DNA of 64,000 nucleotides from positions 641,501 to 705,500 of the forward strand of contig JBAMJR010000102.1 of the NCBI GenBank assembly GCA_038501785.1. Direction: 5' to 3'. The stretch's first letter is position 1, and each line of letters opens with the position of its first letter. Positions 45,601-58,203 of the stretch are shown here, one piece after another. The notes under the pieces are model-generated. The model saw only the letters and a list, made by a program, of their open reading frames with translations. It did not search any database and was not told where the DNA came from. Origin of the DNA: Myoxocephalus aenaeus (Eukaryota; Chordata; Actinopteri; Perciformes; Cottidae). Made by a program: the position numbers and the translations under genes.

Positions 45601-48600
45601 TTATGGATAGTGCATTCTGGCTGTAACTCAGTTATCAGTAAAGGGATCTGAATTGCAGCCTGTAGTCTTGAAGTCCGTACCGTTTGGCATTGTTATGGTA
45701 AAACTATGACCGATCCCTCAATGCCATAAAATCTTATTTCTTCTCGACATTTGTCACAAACAAACAGATTAACTGAAGTAAAAGCTCCTTTGGTAAACAT
45801 TTATCTTGCCGTTGTAAGCGCCTTTTAACATATGATTTACTGGTTTGCAAATTTTATCGACCTTGATTGGGTGCAATATCCACCAACACCCATGCTTTGA
45901 ACTCGTCTCTCGTTTTCCTTCCTGAGGAAGGGTGTTTGGAGGGATGTTGTATTGCAGTTGTGAGCGCTCTTTCATACTGAAACGAACGGCACTTCTTTTA
46001 TGAATGGTTGTGGATACTTCCTTAATGGGCTCTCAACAGACATAACCCTTTATTTTTATAATTGTATTGATACTGAATTTATTCTCCACCAACTATTGTT
46101 TGTTTGTATTGTGTTTTCTTTGGGTTTTCTAATTCCGTTCCTAATAAGGAAGCAAAATGGTTGAATAGTGCTGAATGGCATTAACAGTAAAGGGAAGTGA
46201 ATGTTTTTCTCTCTTCCAGAGTTCATTCATTCAGCGTGCTGCACGTGCACTCTGTTGCTCTTGTATGAATATTAGCCAAAATGCATCAAATACTCCTTTG
46301 ACGCCAAATTGTTTTTTGGTGCATAGAAGTCCAAGCAAGTCTCAATTTTCCTTTTAATTAATAAAACAATTGTCATAGATTTATTTGATGTTGATCCCCT
46401 AATTTATTTATTTGGCTGTTTTTAATAGTGGTGTCTTTAGATTCTAACATAATGTAAAAGACAAAGTGACACATTTTTACAATAAAAGAATGGGGAAGTA
46501 AACTTACTTGCTTTATTGCCACTTTGTCCTCATCTGTCACTGTTGCAGATTACTGAACATTTCTATTGGCCACTAAACTATTTTTTTCCCTGCCAGGAAA
46601 TAGGGTGACCAGATTTGAGTTTGTGAAAAAGAGGACACTACGTTCCGGGGGGTGGAGGAGAGGGAGGAGGAGGAGGAGGAGGAGGAGGAGGACACTTCGT
46701 CGCGGGGGGGGGGGGGGGGGGGGGGGGGGTAGCAGTAGTGTGTAGCATGCCGTGAACTTACATTTACGTTGAGATCGGTCGACCAATGACAGTTCTCTCT
46801 ACAGTCAGAGCTTGCGCAAGAAGGTGGAACGTGAGGGAGATACCATTTCCAAAACTTGTAAGGGGGTAATAACTATTTTCCCGGACGTACCATTTCCAAA
46901 ACTTGTAAGGGGGTAATAAATATTTTCCCCGACGTAGCAAAATCCCGGACGTTTTTGGAATCCCTGCCGGACGCTTTTTTTAGGTCTCGAAAAGAGGACA
47001 TGTCCGGGAAAAAGAGGACGTCTGGTCACCCTAACTTAAATAATAAATGAAATGTATTTTTCGCGAAAGTAAACGCTGACAATGTTTGCACCTGCAGTGT
47101 TTACTTGTGTGCTAAAGCAAATATTTACTCTGTATTTGACAGGTGGCAAGTGGTAATTCAATTCCCTGGTTAGATGAGAGAAGATGGATAACACTCTAAT
47201 ATCTGCATGGTAAATATTTAGCCAGCAGCTGGTTAGCTTAGCATAATGACCGGTAGAAACAGGAAGCCTGTAAAAAATAAAAAAATATAAAAAAATAAAA
47301 AAAGCTCAATAATTAACATGTTGTATGTATTAGGTTTTATTAGTACAGAAACGGACGTATAAAAATGATCTATTAAAGTTGTGGGGGGTGTTCATTTGTC
47401 AAACTATGTCCAGTAACTGGGTGTCTGGCAACTGTTCTGTATTTAACTTCTCTAGTTTTATGTAGTCTGTCTGAAAACACTCTGTATATTTGCGTACATA
47501 CACAGCCACACAACTTAATCAAAAGGACACATCACCGGGTGACGGAAATAATTCCCGCCATTTAAAATCAAGTGATAACACACCAGGCTATTTGTATGCA
47601 GTGAAGACACACATACCATCTGTTGCATCAGGCACAGCGGAAGGGGATTCACAACATGAACTCTGTCATACTATATGTCATACTCTCTCACTTCCTCACC
47701 CTTGTCAGCCACTCAATTTTTTTTTTTAATGAATGTGTGTTGTGTACAAGGACACCTGCTGGCTAAAAATACTCACATGCAAGCTAGCCAGCTATCTGTT
47801 TTGAGAGGTTAAATGACCATTACTCGCTGAACTGGTAGAGCTTTAATCTGACTGTGATATCTTCAAAACATGGAGCAGTTGCAAGCAAATCAATGAGCAA
47901 CATGCATATTGTGTCCGTTAAAGATATGTTCAAAATGAATGTGAAACATTAGCTGTGGCTAACTAGAAACGTGTGCGCCAACTGGCTGTGTAGTGCCAGC
48001 TAAGACAAACTGATCAGGAACTCAATTACTTTATTGTCTCATGAAGAGGAATCGTATAACATTTTATACAGAACAAGTTTTTCATGAAAGTCAAACTGTT
48101 TTCAACTTGTGTGGATGTGTCATCGCCTATTTTGTTTTCCTGTGGGTAAATTCAGGCCTATTTTTCACCACTCTTGTCTCTTGGATTGTCTTTATATGCA
48201 ATCACACCAACCGTAGCGACGTCTACACGGAAACACGCTGTTTATAATGTAAAATCTACGTCACCTTCAGTCTGACGCGACATAAAATAGTTCCCTTTTG
48301 TCACCCCATAAAACGGTGCAGTTGTTTATATGCATTATATACACACTCAATACTGTGTGTGTGTGTGTGTGCGCGCATGGGTATCTGATGGTCCTGTGAG
48401 GCGAAGCAGATGTCTTTTTAAAAGCAGATGTCTTTAACCAGATTATGTCCTATTGAAACACAAACATGTTTGTTGCTTCCATGAACGCACAATAATACAC
48501 ACACACACACACACACACCTTCTGCTATATTGTTGTTTAACCCTTTTTGTCAGATTAAGAGGCTTTTCTGATTGAGCCAAGCTTAACCTATCACCCCTCG

Positions 48601-51600
48601 ATACTCCACAGAATTTCACAGCCCCATCACCCTCAGTCTGATTATATTTTCCTCCGGTTTCACCATATCAAGCCTGGACTTTTCCTTGGTTCAGACTGGG
48701 TGGACGCTGGGTGCTCCTTCAGCGTACCCTCATCCCACCTCCCACTGTCCTGGCCTGGGCTCGGGAGCTTTTGTGTTGGCTTGAGGAAGTGTATTGTGTG
48801 CCCATCTGCCCCCCTTATCTCCCTCTTTCGCCATAACCTTCACTGTTTACCCTCAAAGGACCAACAGCAGATGGGGGACTATGCAGTCACACAAACACCA
48901 GCAGAGAGGGGACGGGGGTAACGGGGGTTCTTGTGGTCTTATGTGATTGCGCATGTATTAAGAAGATGGTGTAAAGTCTTTGTTTGTGGAGGGAAGTCTG
49001 CTATAATTAGACGTTCTAATGTTAGTTTCGGGGCATGATTCTTGTTTCCAGGACATGTATATCTATCTTTTAGTTCCTCTTGATAGTTAGACACCAGGGT
49101 AACAATGTTATGTAGATTCTCAAAATTGCCCTGCACATAGTCCAAAACGGACACATTTGTACATTACATTCTATTATTTATTAGTAAGTGATGTAACAAT
49201 ACTTTGAAACAAGAAAATATGTATTTATTTAAAATGAGGCTTTGGGTTCATCAGGGTGTTTGTATGTCCAGAATATTAGACATTGTGCTCCTATCAGATC
49301 TGTAGGTTTTAGTGCAAAACAAGATGAGCTAAAACCATGTTTGGATCTGTGACACTGTTCTAAGGCTAGACGGGGATAGAGACAACAGTTACTGCGTGGT
49401 CTATTCTCGTAATATTTTTACAATTTCTCTTAAAGATATGTGAAAAGGTCAGGAATATCATTTGATCTCCTTCATCACAAAATAACGCCCAACATAGCAA
49501 CACTAATAGTTAGCCAGATGAAATGAAAGGGAGGGGGATCTGACCTGTATTCCCTTTTGGTGAAGCTCCTTGCTCACGCGTGAAAAAAAATGCAAGCAAC
49601 ACCCACGCGTCAAAGAGAAATCACATCTATCTACTTCTTCCTCATGTCAACAATGCAATTTGCAGTGACAAGGAACACAGTAGCAACATTCCAAATTGGG
49701 GAGAAAATAGTATGCCAATGGTAGTCTATTATTGAATAATGTTATATCATATGACTAAGCCTCTGTTTTTAGTTTAACCATTCTATGTATGCTTGTGTTT
49801 GTCAATGTAAATGTATGTTATATAAAAGTGATAATGAGCAGTTAAACATATGTTTCTTAAACGGTATAATTATCTGTTCAGTTAAAACTTCAGTCACTAC
49901 AATCAACAACAACAACAACAAGTAACATATTAAACGAGAGAAATCCACTTAATGTCATGCAGTGCTTTAGATTTTGAGCATGATTGACAAGGTTAATTTT
50001 CTTTCTACATTGGTTTCGTGGCACACCAACAGTTAACTGGCAAGAGACGTCATCGAGCTATTACTACCGCAATATAACTATTTTGGAAATTCAACATATA
50101 TTATTGCTGGAAATGCTGTTCATTCCTTCAGTTAAAACTTGTATCAATATATTTGTATCTGTCGCGTAAGTAGATCTGTCCCAGTAGTAAAACTATAGTC
50201 TGTCTATGAACGGATTCACACTGACAATACCGCATGATTTTTGTGGTGCAGTTTTATTGTCAACATCATTTGAATGAAAAATAATGTGGCATTTGAAGTT
50301 ATGCCAATGCATTATAGAGCGTGGAAGTAGGAAAGAAAGAACGGTCACAGTGCAACAATTCTGTCCTTTGCCTGATGTTTTGTGTCCGAAAGGTCATGTG
50401 TCTTTTGGGGCGTTTTTCACTCTGTTGTGACGCAGAAAGGAAGAGCCACCCTTGTTTGTTCTGTCCCAAAGGGTGGTTGACCTGCGCTGTTGAGATAAAG
50501 TAAAGCATTGCAAACTAAGCCATACCAACTCCTCCCGGTAACAAAGTCAGTTTCTTTCTTTTTTTTAATTGTTTAGTCACTTACCCCTCGAACTCTTGCT
50601 TCTCACCTGAACAATGTATCTATTTAAAGATATTAATAAAGGAAAACCTGAGTCATGTTTTGAATATAAGTAACAGCAACATTATCACTGAGGGAAAAAC
50701 TTCAGACGAGAGAGATAACATGCAGTTTTGACTTTTATACTTCTATTCTGTCTATTCACTAGTCTCATTTTACTGGGTAGTTTCTCTCCTTTTTTGATAT
50801 ATCGTTTTTCTTTCTAAGGTTGTTTACTCCAAATCAGAAATTACCCTTTATATGTTGCAATTATTGATTGCCTTCCCTTACAGCCCTAAAGTCACATGAG
50901 ACGGGTGCACACGTGTGTTGCAAACTAACTAAAAGTTAATTTTCACAAACCAACATGGATGTTATCAAAAGGGCAATATGAATTTGGTGTCATATTTCAA
51001 TAAAAAGACTGCTGTTCATCAGCTGACGGTCAGGACTTTTCAGCCATCAACTCATACAACACTTTCAGTCGCACAGCAAGAAAGTCCGCATCCATTCCTG
51101 CCCCCAGTGAACTCTTCTAACTAAAGATTTAGTCAAAGTGATGATGGGGGGGAAAAAACGTTTTTTATGAACATTATGATGGAAGTAAATGATTGGCATT
51201 CCCATACTCACTTTATTTGTTGCTAAATTTAGCAACTTTATACAATTTGAGAATTAATAAAAAGTATAAAGAAATCCATCCAGAATACCACATCAAGACC
51301 TTGAGGAAGGCCATAAAAAAATTCAAGCTGCGATTAGTTGGAGATTTCTGTAAGAATTGCAATTTTTGGTTATTGGATGGCGACTTTCTGTTTTTGGAAA
51401 GTGCTCAGAAATCCCCTTATTGATAATGTACCTTAAAGCCATCCTCTGAATGCCCTAGGTCTCTAGTTTGTGGTTAGAGTTTCAGGAGCCAGTGATTACC
51501 CTAGGGGTCAGAAAAGGTACTCGTCAAGTATGTCAAGTTTAAAAAAAAAAAGGTCTTACTATATGAAATTGCTACTATGGGGTGACATCATCATCACACA

Positions 51601-53530
51601 TACAATTGGCTCATTGGATAAACAAGGATCTCAACTTTTCAGTATACAATTTCTGCAATTCCAAGACAAATGGTGTATTTACAAGGATCATTCCAATATC
51701 TTGAGATCAAGTGACCCCTTTTGAAAATGACCATGCCACTTTCTCCCTTGCCAAAAATGTTCCATAAATTTGGAGCATTTTTAAGTCCTTTTGTCAACAA
51801 GCTTGCATGACTTGGTTGGTACCAATAAACCTATTGGGTTTTATATTACACCACCATCTGCCATAGTAGTGGTTTAATACATATTATGGAGTATTGATCA
51901 ATGGCCCTATTGCGCTAGCCCAGCAGTTCTCAAATGCAGGTATGTGAAGGCACTTCACGGTGTACGTGAGATAAAAAATATATATATTTAAAATTAGCAA
52001 AATAGTTATTTAATAAATATTCAATAAAATGTAAGTTCATAAAGTAAATTTGAAATATTCTATATTAAATCAGACACTGATGGCACAGCACTGTGTATTT
52101 TAATATATGTATGTATGTATAAATAAATAAATAAATTACCAATTTTGTTTTGAAAAGTAATCATGGCATGAAAAAGACTTCAGACAGAGAAAGCATTATT
52201 TTGACCGCAGGGCAATAAGACGAAAGGAGAGATCACCTGCAGTACATCCTTGTATTAAATAATTGGATAGACTTGAGACAAACAAGCCTCCACAAGTATA
52301 CATGCGTCAGCCCTCCAACACACTATGGAACAAACTAAATCAGTGTCTTTTATCACTAATATTTACATTTCTCCAAAAAGTAAGATACTAGGGGAGAAAT
52401 ATGGCAAACTATTGATTTACAGTAACCAGGTTATCAGTGTGTATTGTCTGATTTCCTGTGTAACATGGTTTATTTGAGTAACTTGGTTTCTTATGTGCTT
52501 GTAAACAGTTCTGTGTGCCAAGCCAGACGGCAGACTGGCTCCCCGAGCACTCGTTGCCTGCTGGAACGAAGCCCACTGTGGTGTTGTGACTGTGGGCGGT
52601 GTTGGAATGTAATGCAGTACAAGATAGACAGACGCTGGTTCATTGTCAGAGCTCCAAGGCTGAATTCTTTACCTCTATCTCAGCCTGGAGGAGATTTTTG
52701 TGTGTTTTATGATGCCTTACAGCCCATTGATGTCTAGATGTCAATTCTGTGTTGTATTCAGTCAATTAAACAACAAACACCTGGCAGAGCTCTGCAGTGC
52801 TCCTTTCTAGTTTAACATTACATTGCCTCTACTTCACAACTTATACTTTGAGCTGATGTATTGTAACAATCTACCGTGAGTGTTTATTTATACCTTTTTG
52901 TCTGCCAGACGCATAATAGTAGTTCAGAAGTTCAGGCCGATATTTGACTGAAAAACTTGTTTTACAGTAAAGGATGCAGATAGCTTTCTGTGATGGTGTC
53001 TGTGGCATTTCTGTGTTATTTACAACTGGCAAGGTCGTTCTGTATGACCCTGTGCAGAGTAAGTACTTATGTTTACTTAATAAGGGGTACTCCATTTTAA
53101 TAACTCGTATTTTGTAATACTGAATGCTTTTTTTTTTTCATTAACATGAGCATTATTGTGTATCCTAGTTTGGTTACGTACATTTTCAAAAAAGTTGCCA
53201 TGGCTGTGTCATCGCTTGGGGTGACGGATTGTTGAAATGATTTGAGACTCTGACCACAACTCATGTTGAGACTTTTTTAATTATGTACCCCTCACACATT
53301 AATAGCTGGTTTTGTGCATATTAGTTCTTCAGTTATGAGCATTGTATGTTTGCTCATTTTGTGTTGTCTATTAGGTTTCCCTTTTTTTGTATGCAGCATT
53401 CCAACAAAGTGTGGCTCACCAAAAAAACAAAAAACAAAGGACAAGAAATTTAATAACCTTTAACTAAAATGTATGTTCAATTATCATACCTCCTACTTAG
53501 AATAAATATATTACATTTACCTTTCTTGAA

Positions 53531-53600
<70 letters not shown>

Positions 53601-54600
53601 AGAAATGTGTGAATTAGTCATCTCAAATAACTAAGCCTTTTTGTTATTTTCTAGCTGTCGACCATGGTTATGAACATAATAACACTGTTCCAGGGGCAAA
53701 AAAATATAACCACACAAAATTACAAGCAGTGCATCCTGAATTTCACCTATCCTAGAGGTACCATAACTCCTTGAGCAGCTTGCTGAATGTCTGAGTGTTT
53801 CACAAATATTTATCTGCAACTAAACTTCTAGCTGGACTTCTGGTGTAGGGTGTCGAATAGTAGTGCATTTTACTGTAGGAGCAATTCATAAATAAATCAA
53901 TTCAGTTTATTTTTTTATAGCCCAAAATCACAAATACAAATTTGCCTCTGAGGGCTTTACAATCTGTACACATAACATCCCTGTCCCGGGACCTCACATC
54001 GGATCTGGAAAAACTCCCCCATGTAAATGTATTATGACACAACATTGTTTAAATTGCAGGTGCTTTTGTTAAATGGTGTGTTGACATAGTGACACACAAA
54101 GAGGGTGCTACATTCACACAAGACTGAATTGGAAAACCCCCCCACATCTTTTCAACATTCTGCCAGCTGATGGCAGCACTGTACCTTTGTCTTGTGTTTT
54201 CTATTGATGTGATATAATAGTGGTATTTAGTCCACAATTGGCTTCATGTCACCTTGTACATTCAGAATCTAAGTCGCACTTCATTAATCCCACAAGACAG
54301 GTGATGATTATCTGGGGTCCAGTTCTTTCACCCAGTAATTGTTATGTGAAGCAAATGGGCATTTAAACAGTGGTGGTAACTTGTGGTATATTTTATAATT
54401 GACCTGTTTATATTTGATGTTTACCGGCCTCACCCTCCTTGTCTCTGACCTTCTGTCCAGATGCTGCAGGATTGTGCCAAGGCCCGTAGGGAAGTGGAGC
54501 TGCACTGGAGGGCTTCTCCCTGTGCCAACATTGTGCGCATCATTGATGTCTATGAGAACCTCTATCAGGGCAGAAAGTGCCTGCTTATTGTCATGGAGTG
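39439..54600 (+). CDS. mapkapk2: mapkapk2 (MK2), 5' part only: coding exons 1 and 2
   Basis: Exons are 39439-39660 (74 codons) and 54461-54600 (46 codons plus two bases); the gene continues beyond the window. Seen: start MLSNSQ and a short Pro/Gln/Asn linker (shorter than the proline-rich N-terminus of human MK2); LQIKKNAITDDYKVTSQVLG; the glycine loop GLGINGKV (about 52-59); ATP-binding K74 in YALK; the helix-C region KARREVELHWRAS; VRIIDVYENLY; and the hinge approach LLIVMEC, with the Cys split across the junction. Known role: p38 MAPK-activated Ser/Thr kinase that phosphorylates HSP27 and TTP, stabilising ARE-containing mRNAs in inflammation and stress. The near-identity to MK2, rather than MK3, comes from the start peptide and synteny. 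Whether this is the a or b teleost copy cannot be told. Confidence 0.93.
40593..41343. mobile_element. PIF/Harbinger-derived element with terminal inverted repeats
   Basis: Ends TGCTGCGTTCACACCAAAC and the complement of TGCTGCGTTCACACTAAAC, flanked by TTA on the left and TAA on the right; about 750 bp. It contains the N-terminal part of a HARBI1-like transposase (40728-40925) and a second, diverged copy of the same stretch (about 40919-41020). Internally deleted and unable to encode a full transposase. Confidence 0.7.
40728..40925 (+). pseudogene. HARBI1-like transposase, N-terminal fragment
   Basis: 65 codons starting MEEITIISALYSLWKSQKRR. The later VWVHNIIRSRTQLGEFHRLF and QELR block matches the start of fish Harbinger-type nucleases (R.WVH.I...R...GEF..L..ELR). 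The frame then leaves the family and stops at TAA. All DDE catalytic residues are missing. Confidence 0.65.
42317..42687. mobile_element. hAT-like non-autonomous element
   Basis: Begins GGGCTGCACGATTATGGCC and ends with the complement of GGGTTGCACAATTTATTAA. The inner blocks, with GATCACCATTAT/TTGTGATCGCAATTA-type sequence, are characteristic of a common teleost repeat. No ORF; family assignment from memory of teleost repeats. Confidence 0.5.
42732..42753. repeat. (GA)n microsatellite
   Basis: About 11 units. Confidence 0.9.
43228..43235. promoter_or_regulatory. perfect CRE palindrome in mapkapk2 intron 1
   Basis: TGACGTCA inside the 10-bp palindrome CTGACGTCAG, in an otherwise AT-rich intron. 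May be an enhancer element; unproven. Confidence 0.3.
43859..43880. repeat. poly-T tract
   Basis: About 22 T in a row in mapkapk2 intron 1. Confidence 0.9.
44283..44316. repeat. perfect short hairpin (15-bp stem, GAGA loop)
   Basis: CCCTGTATGCTTTAA and TTAAAGCATACAGGG are exact reverse complements separated by GAGA. Lies in mapkapk2 intron 1. Confidence 0.7.
44550..44660 (+). repeat. unnamed dispersed repeat, copy 1
   Basis: Shares GGCTACTATGGGG, a gapped middle, CTTTTCAG and CAATT..TGTAATTCCAA with 51560-51690. Non-coding; family not recognised. Confidence 0.45.
46601..47033. mobile_element. short TIR element with poly-G and internal tandem duplication
   Basis: Ends TAGGGTGACCAGA and TCTGGTCACCCTA, a perfect 13-bp inverted pair apart from the inner T/C; 433 bp. 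Inside are AAAGAGGAC blocks near both ends, (GGA)n at 46656-46691, a run of 26 G at 46704-46729, and a 47-bp direct duplication starting at 46841 and 46888. No ORF. Superfamily unresolved. Confidence 0.55.
47165..47430. mobile_element. foldback MITE family, copy C
   Basis: Contains AGCTGGTTAGCTTAGCATAA, GGTAGAAACAGG and CTCAATAATTAACATGTT, in the order seen in the same family elsewhere in the window (copies A and B). No ORF; edges approximate. Confidence 0.5.
48353..48518. repeat. short (GT)n and (CA)n arrays
   Basis: (GT)n at 48353-48370 followed by GCGCGC, and (CA)n at 48499-48518. Confidence 0.85.
51560..51690 (+). repeat. unnamed dispersed repeat, copy 2
   Basis: Shares TGCTACTATGGGG, CAACTTTTCAGTATACAATT and GCAATTCCAA with 44550-44660, in the same order and orientation within the same intron. 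Confidence 0.45.
53533..53597. repeat. (AT)n microsatellite
   Basis: About 32 AT units, 860 bp before mapkapk2 exon 2. Confidence 0.97.
53895..54015 (+). repeat. dispersed teleost repeat fragment, copy 2
   Basis: Same family as 12955-13080: AAATTTGCCTCTGAGGGC, TTTACAATCTGTACAC and CTGTCCCGGGACCTCAC. It lies in mapkapk2 intron 1, about 450 bp before exon 2, in the same orientation as copy 1. Confidence 0.6.
54461..54600 (+). CDS. mapkapk2: mapkapk2 coding exon 2
   Basis: Acceptor ctgtccag. Encodes MLQDCAKARREVELHWRASP and then IVRIIDVYENLYQGRKC. The donor is TG|gtgagt, splitting a Cys codon as in the mammalian gene. Confidence 0.95.
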
Positions 54601-54734
54601 GTGAGTGCACAGTCTTGGTGTGATACACACTAAAATACTTATTATTGTGTAGTGGTGAATAAAATTATCAATATTGCAGATCATTATTCCCCATCTTTTG
54701 AGTGCATTTTCAGCAGATCAATTTGTGTTGGTTG

Positions 54735-54835
54735 TAGAGATGCACCGATACCAATACTGACTCAAATAGCTGGATTGGATGTTGGTGACTGACCCGATCT
54801 GCTATTGGATACCCTTATTTTGATAAATAAGTCAG
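54735..54835 (+). repeat. hAT-like repeat fragment
   Basis: TAGAGATGCACCGATACC followed by decayed GATACC/CCGATC motifs resembles the end of a common teleost hAT-type repeat. No opposite terminus was found. Confidence 0.35.
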
Positions 54836-57800
54836 TACATTTATATCTATGTATTTATTTTTCCAAAATTATGTAAGCACTCTTTAATTCAAGCTTGATG
54901 TTGTCTTACATATTAATGAATGAATGAATTAAAGTTACATTTATTTAATATAGCAGAGGCTTGAGGGTTTAGCTTTTCTTTTTGCATTTGCATGTGAAAA
55001 GTACTTAGTTGTCTATTCAAAGTGGACAAAACATTTTTAAATTAAATTTGTATGACTATTATTATATAAAAACTCATGGACATATATTTCTGGTATAAAG
55101 ACGGCTTGTTTTCGTCCACCTTCAATTAGGAGTGTGGATCTCTAGGTACCTTTTTTATAATTTGATTCCAATTCATAGGACTACAATGCATTTATACAAC
55201 AATTATGGATTCATTATGATTCAAAAATCTTTTATAAATTCAATATTGGTAACAAATAAAAGATATGTCAACTGGAAGACTACATTTCCCAACATATTTT
55301 CCACCATTGCAAAAAGAACCAACAAGAAAATAAAGAAAATATTTTGTATAATTAATCACGTGACATAAAAAGCTGCCCCTATTCACAAATAGGTCATTCA
55401 CAATATATTTTCTGTACCAGCTCTCATACAAAATGCTTTCTCTGAAACTTGGTGAAACAATACATACAATTTAAGTGTGCGGTGCACAGTGACACAAGAC
55501 TCTGTGGCAATGGATGTCTAGCATTGTGTTACTTCTATCCTACCCACCTTCCGCAGTGATTGCATGGCTTTGATTTTGTTTGAGAGTGTGAGTATTGTTG
55601 TGTCCGTAAAAGGTTCTAAAAGGGTGCAACATAACGTAAAAGCCCTGGTTCTAATTGTCGGAGTAGGGCGCAAATCCTTGACAATAAAAGTTGCAATGTA
55701 CTTAGTGATTCGCTTCACCCTTTCCGACTTGGGTGTAGGAAAAGGCTAAAATACTCAAACCGTTAAACCAAAGTTGCCGGTCGAATTGTATCCATATTCG
55801 CTGCTCAAACTATTATTTATATCCAAGTTTAGAATGTAAACAAGAAACACATGTTTGTTTTAAGTCTGTTGCGTTTAGGTGCAGCCTGGTGTTGAATAAC
55901 CGTTTACAGGTGATCATCATTTTGAGAATTTAGTTTAAAATTTCCGATTGAGTTTTCTGCATCCACACATACCAGTACTCTTTCAAGAGAGAATCGCAAT
56001 GCATCTGAGGATCTTTTTTTAATTTTTTTTTATCTAAAGTTTCCGTCAACCTGAATTTGTCTGTGGCAAACCCGTTTGGTGCTCGTGCCTATAGCTTGGC
56101 TCCCGGTGTTGCTGCTTACAGCATTGTCGGTGCGCGCTGCCTGTTCATTCAGTACATAATTAGCTTGCTTTACAAAACTACACTCAATCAAAAATATGAA
56201 TTTCCATGTAAAATTGCAGTCTGCATTTTCCAGACTTGGGAAGGCATGTTCAAGAAAGCCTAATGGCTTACCTTGTCAATTGTTCTCAGTTTATTTTAGC
56301 CAGGTCAATTATTGTAAATCTGTATGGCCCATTTCTTCTAAATGAGTGCGGTACCTTTTCCTCGCCTTTTTTGTATTTCCATTTTGCAACACTTTAAAAC
56401 CACCAAACCCCCATCAACTTGTCACACGTGCAATCATTAGGTCTGTGGTTACACTCCAGTGCAGATGTAGTGGTCCTGTCTACCTACACACTCGTGCAAA
56501 AAAAGCTGCAGGTGATGACTAATTTTGCTGAAGAAATGATCAGAATGAAATGGCAAGAAAGAAAAGTAGTTCTTCTGATGAAACTAAAATATTTCCTCGA
56601 ATATCACACACAAGAAGCGTGTCAGATCTAGCGATTTCAGTCGGCTTGCCTTCTGACGCTGCAGAAATTGAGTCAGTCTGATGACCTATATACTGCTGTT
56701 CAAGTATTCTCCCATGTTGTGTAAAGGGACATTATGTCAAATCGTCTTGATCATTTAGGAAATTCAGTGATGGTCCTTCATTGCGATGAATATGAGCATT
56801 TAATATAACTGTCAATCGCCTAAACACCATCCATGGCGACTCAAATACTCTATAGCACACCACATTTGTAGCTGCAAGTAGTTCCCAACAAACACAACAT
56901 TCACTCCTGTTAGAGGTAAATTTGCTAAAAACTACTATTTTAAATTATTTTGCCTTTTTTTTAATATAGAAAATATATTTTGTGACCTGTTTTTAAAGAT
57001 GTATGTCTTCAAATGGGCTTGGGTCTGAGAACCACAGACAGGCATAGAAAGTAAAAGTATTGAGAGAAGTTGGACTGTTTTTGGAAAACAAAAAGGGCTG
57101 ATGTGTATGTTCTTTTTCTCAAAGTGGTTATGATATCGATATCAGCGAGTACATCTCATTGTCGCTACTGGCGGGGTGTCTTCACACAGTCCATGCGATG
57201 TGAAGAATGTAGACTGAAACTGTAAGGGTGTAACTAGGTTTCTGCTGTGATGGCGTAAGATGTGAGGTCTTAGTATTTAGTATATACAATAAGTATCTGT
57301 TCTGCTGAGAATTCACACTTCATCACGAGACATTTTCAGAAACACAGGGTGGCTATGAGACCTCAAGTTCCTCTATATCTTTTGCACATGTATGCCTGGA
57401 CAATCTGTCTGTGCGGTCATGCACAATTGGCATTGCTGATTGGACCTGAAACTCAGTCATACTAGGCAAAATATTAAATGAAACTTATCATTAAGTGTAT
57501 TTGAGTTGGATTTCTCATACTCTGCTTCATGCATATTTAATTAATGTTAGCAACCATAAGCTTTATTATTTGACAGCACCAGTAACATTTTCTGTAATCG
57601 TTACTCTTAAATGTGTCTGTACTTGCGTATATGTACTTGTGATGGTAATACTGAGTAATGATTCTAGTATTATATTAATGAGCCATGCTGTTGTCAGTCA
57701 TATTCTATGGGATTTTGTGATGTTTTTTTGAGATAGTGGGCTTTCTTAAACATTACAACAATGCAAATTGTGTAGTTAAGAAATGAACTAGCATAAAAAA

Positions 57801-58203
57801 AAAGCACATTTGCACATTTAAGACCATGACTCCCTGCTCTGTACTATAGAGGAGATTGCTGTGCTCCTAACAAAGTAATACTAGGGTAGCTGTAATCAAT
57901 TAAAATTCAAAGAGGTTCCTGCATCTATCAAATATCATTACCAACAAACATTTCTACAGTTCCAAAATATTTATTAATTTTCAAAATGGGACACTTGACA
58001 TACAGATGCATTGAACTTGTAAGATACATGAAGTCAAAATAGTGGTAGCTTTCTTTAACCATGAATACAATCCTAGCAGAAATAACATTAGGCCTACTTT
58101 TCAAATAAAAGAAAACAAGACAGAATCCTCTGAATACAATAAATAAAAAGTGCAAAAACAGCTTTGATAGGCCCCTTTTATTTCGTATTCATACACACAC
58201 ACA

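Larger units (their letters stand above)
39661..54460 (+). other. mapkapk2: mapkapk2 intron 1 (14.8 kb)
   Basis: AT-rich, without recognisable exons. It holds a Harbinger-derived element (40593-41343), a hAT-like element (42317-42687), a terminal-inverted-repeat element (46601-47033), MITE copy C (47165-47430), dispersed repeats at 44550-44660, 51560-51690 and 53895-54015, and a perfect CRE at 43228-43235. No gene was found in the stretches between these. Confidence 0.8.

Noticed and set aside
52444..52737. 97-codon frame with several Cys
   Set aside because: No zinc-finger spacing and no homology recognised; kept only as a GC-rich island finding.
54601..58200. Third exon of mapkapk2
   Set aside because: No sequence resembling the LDGGELF region or later kinase motifs with flanking splice sites was found.
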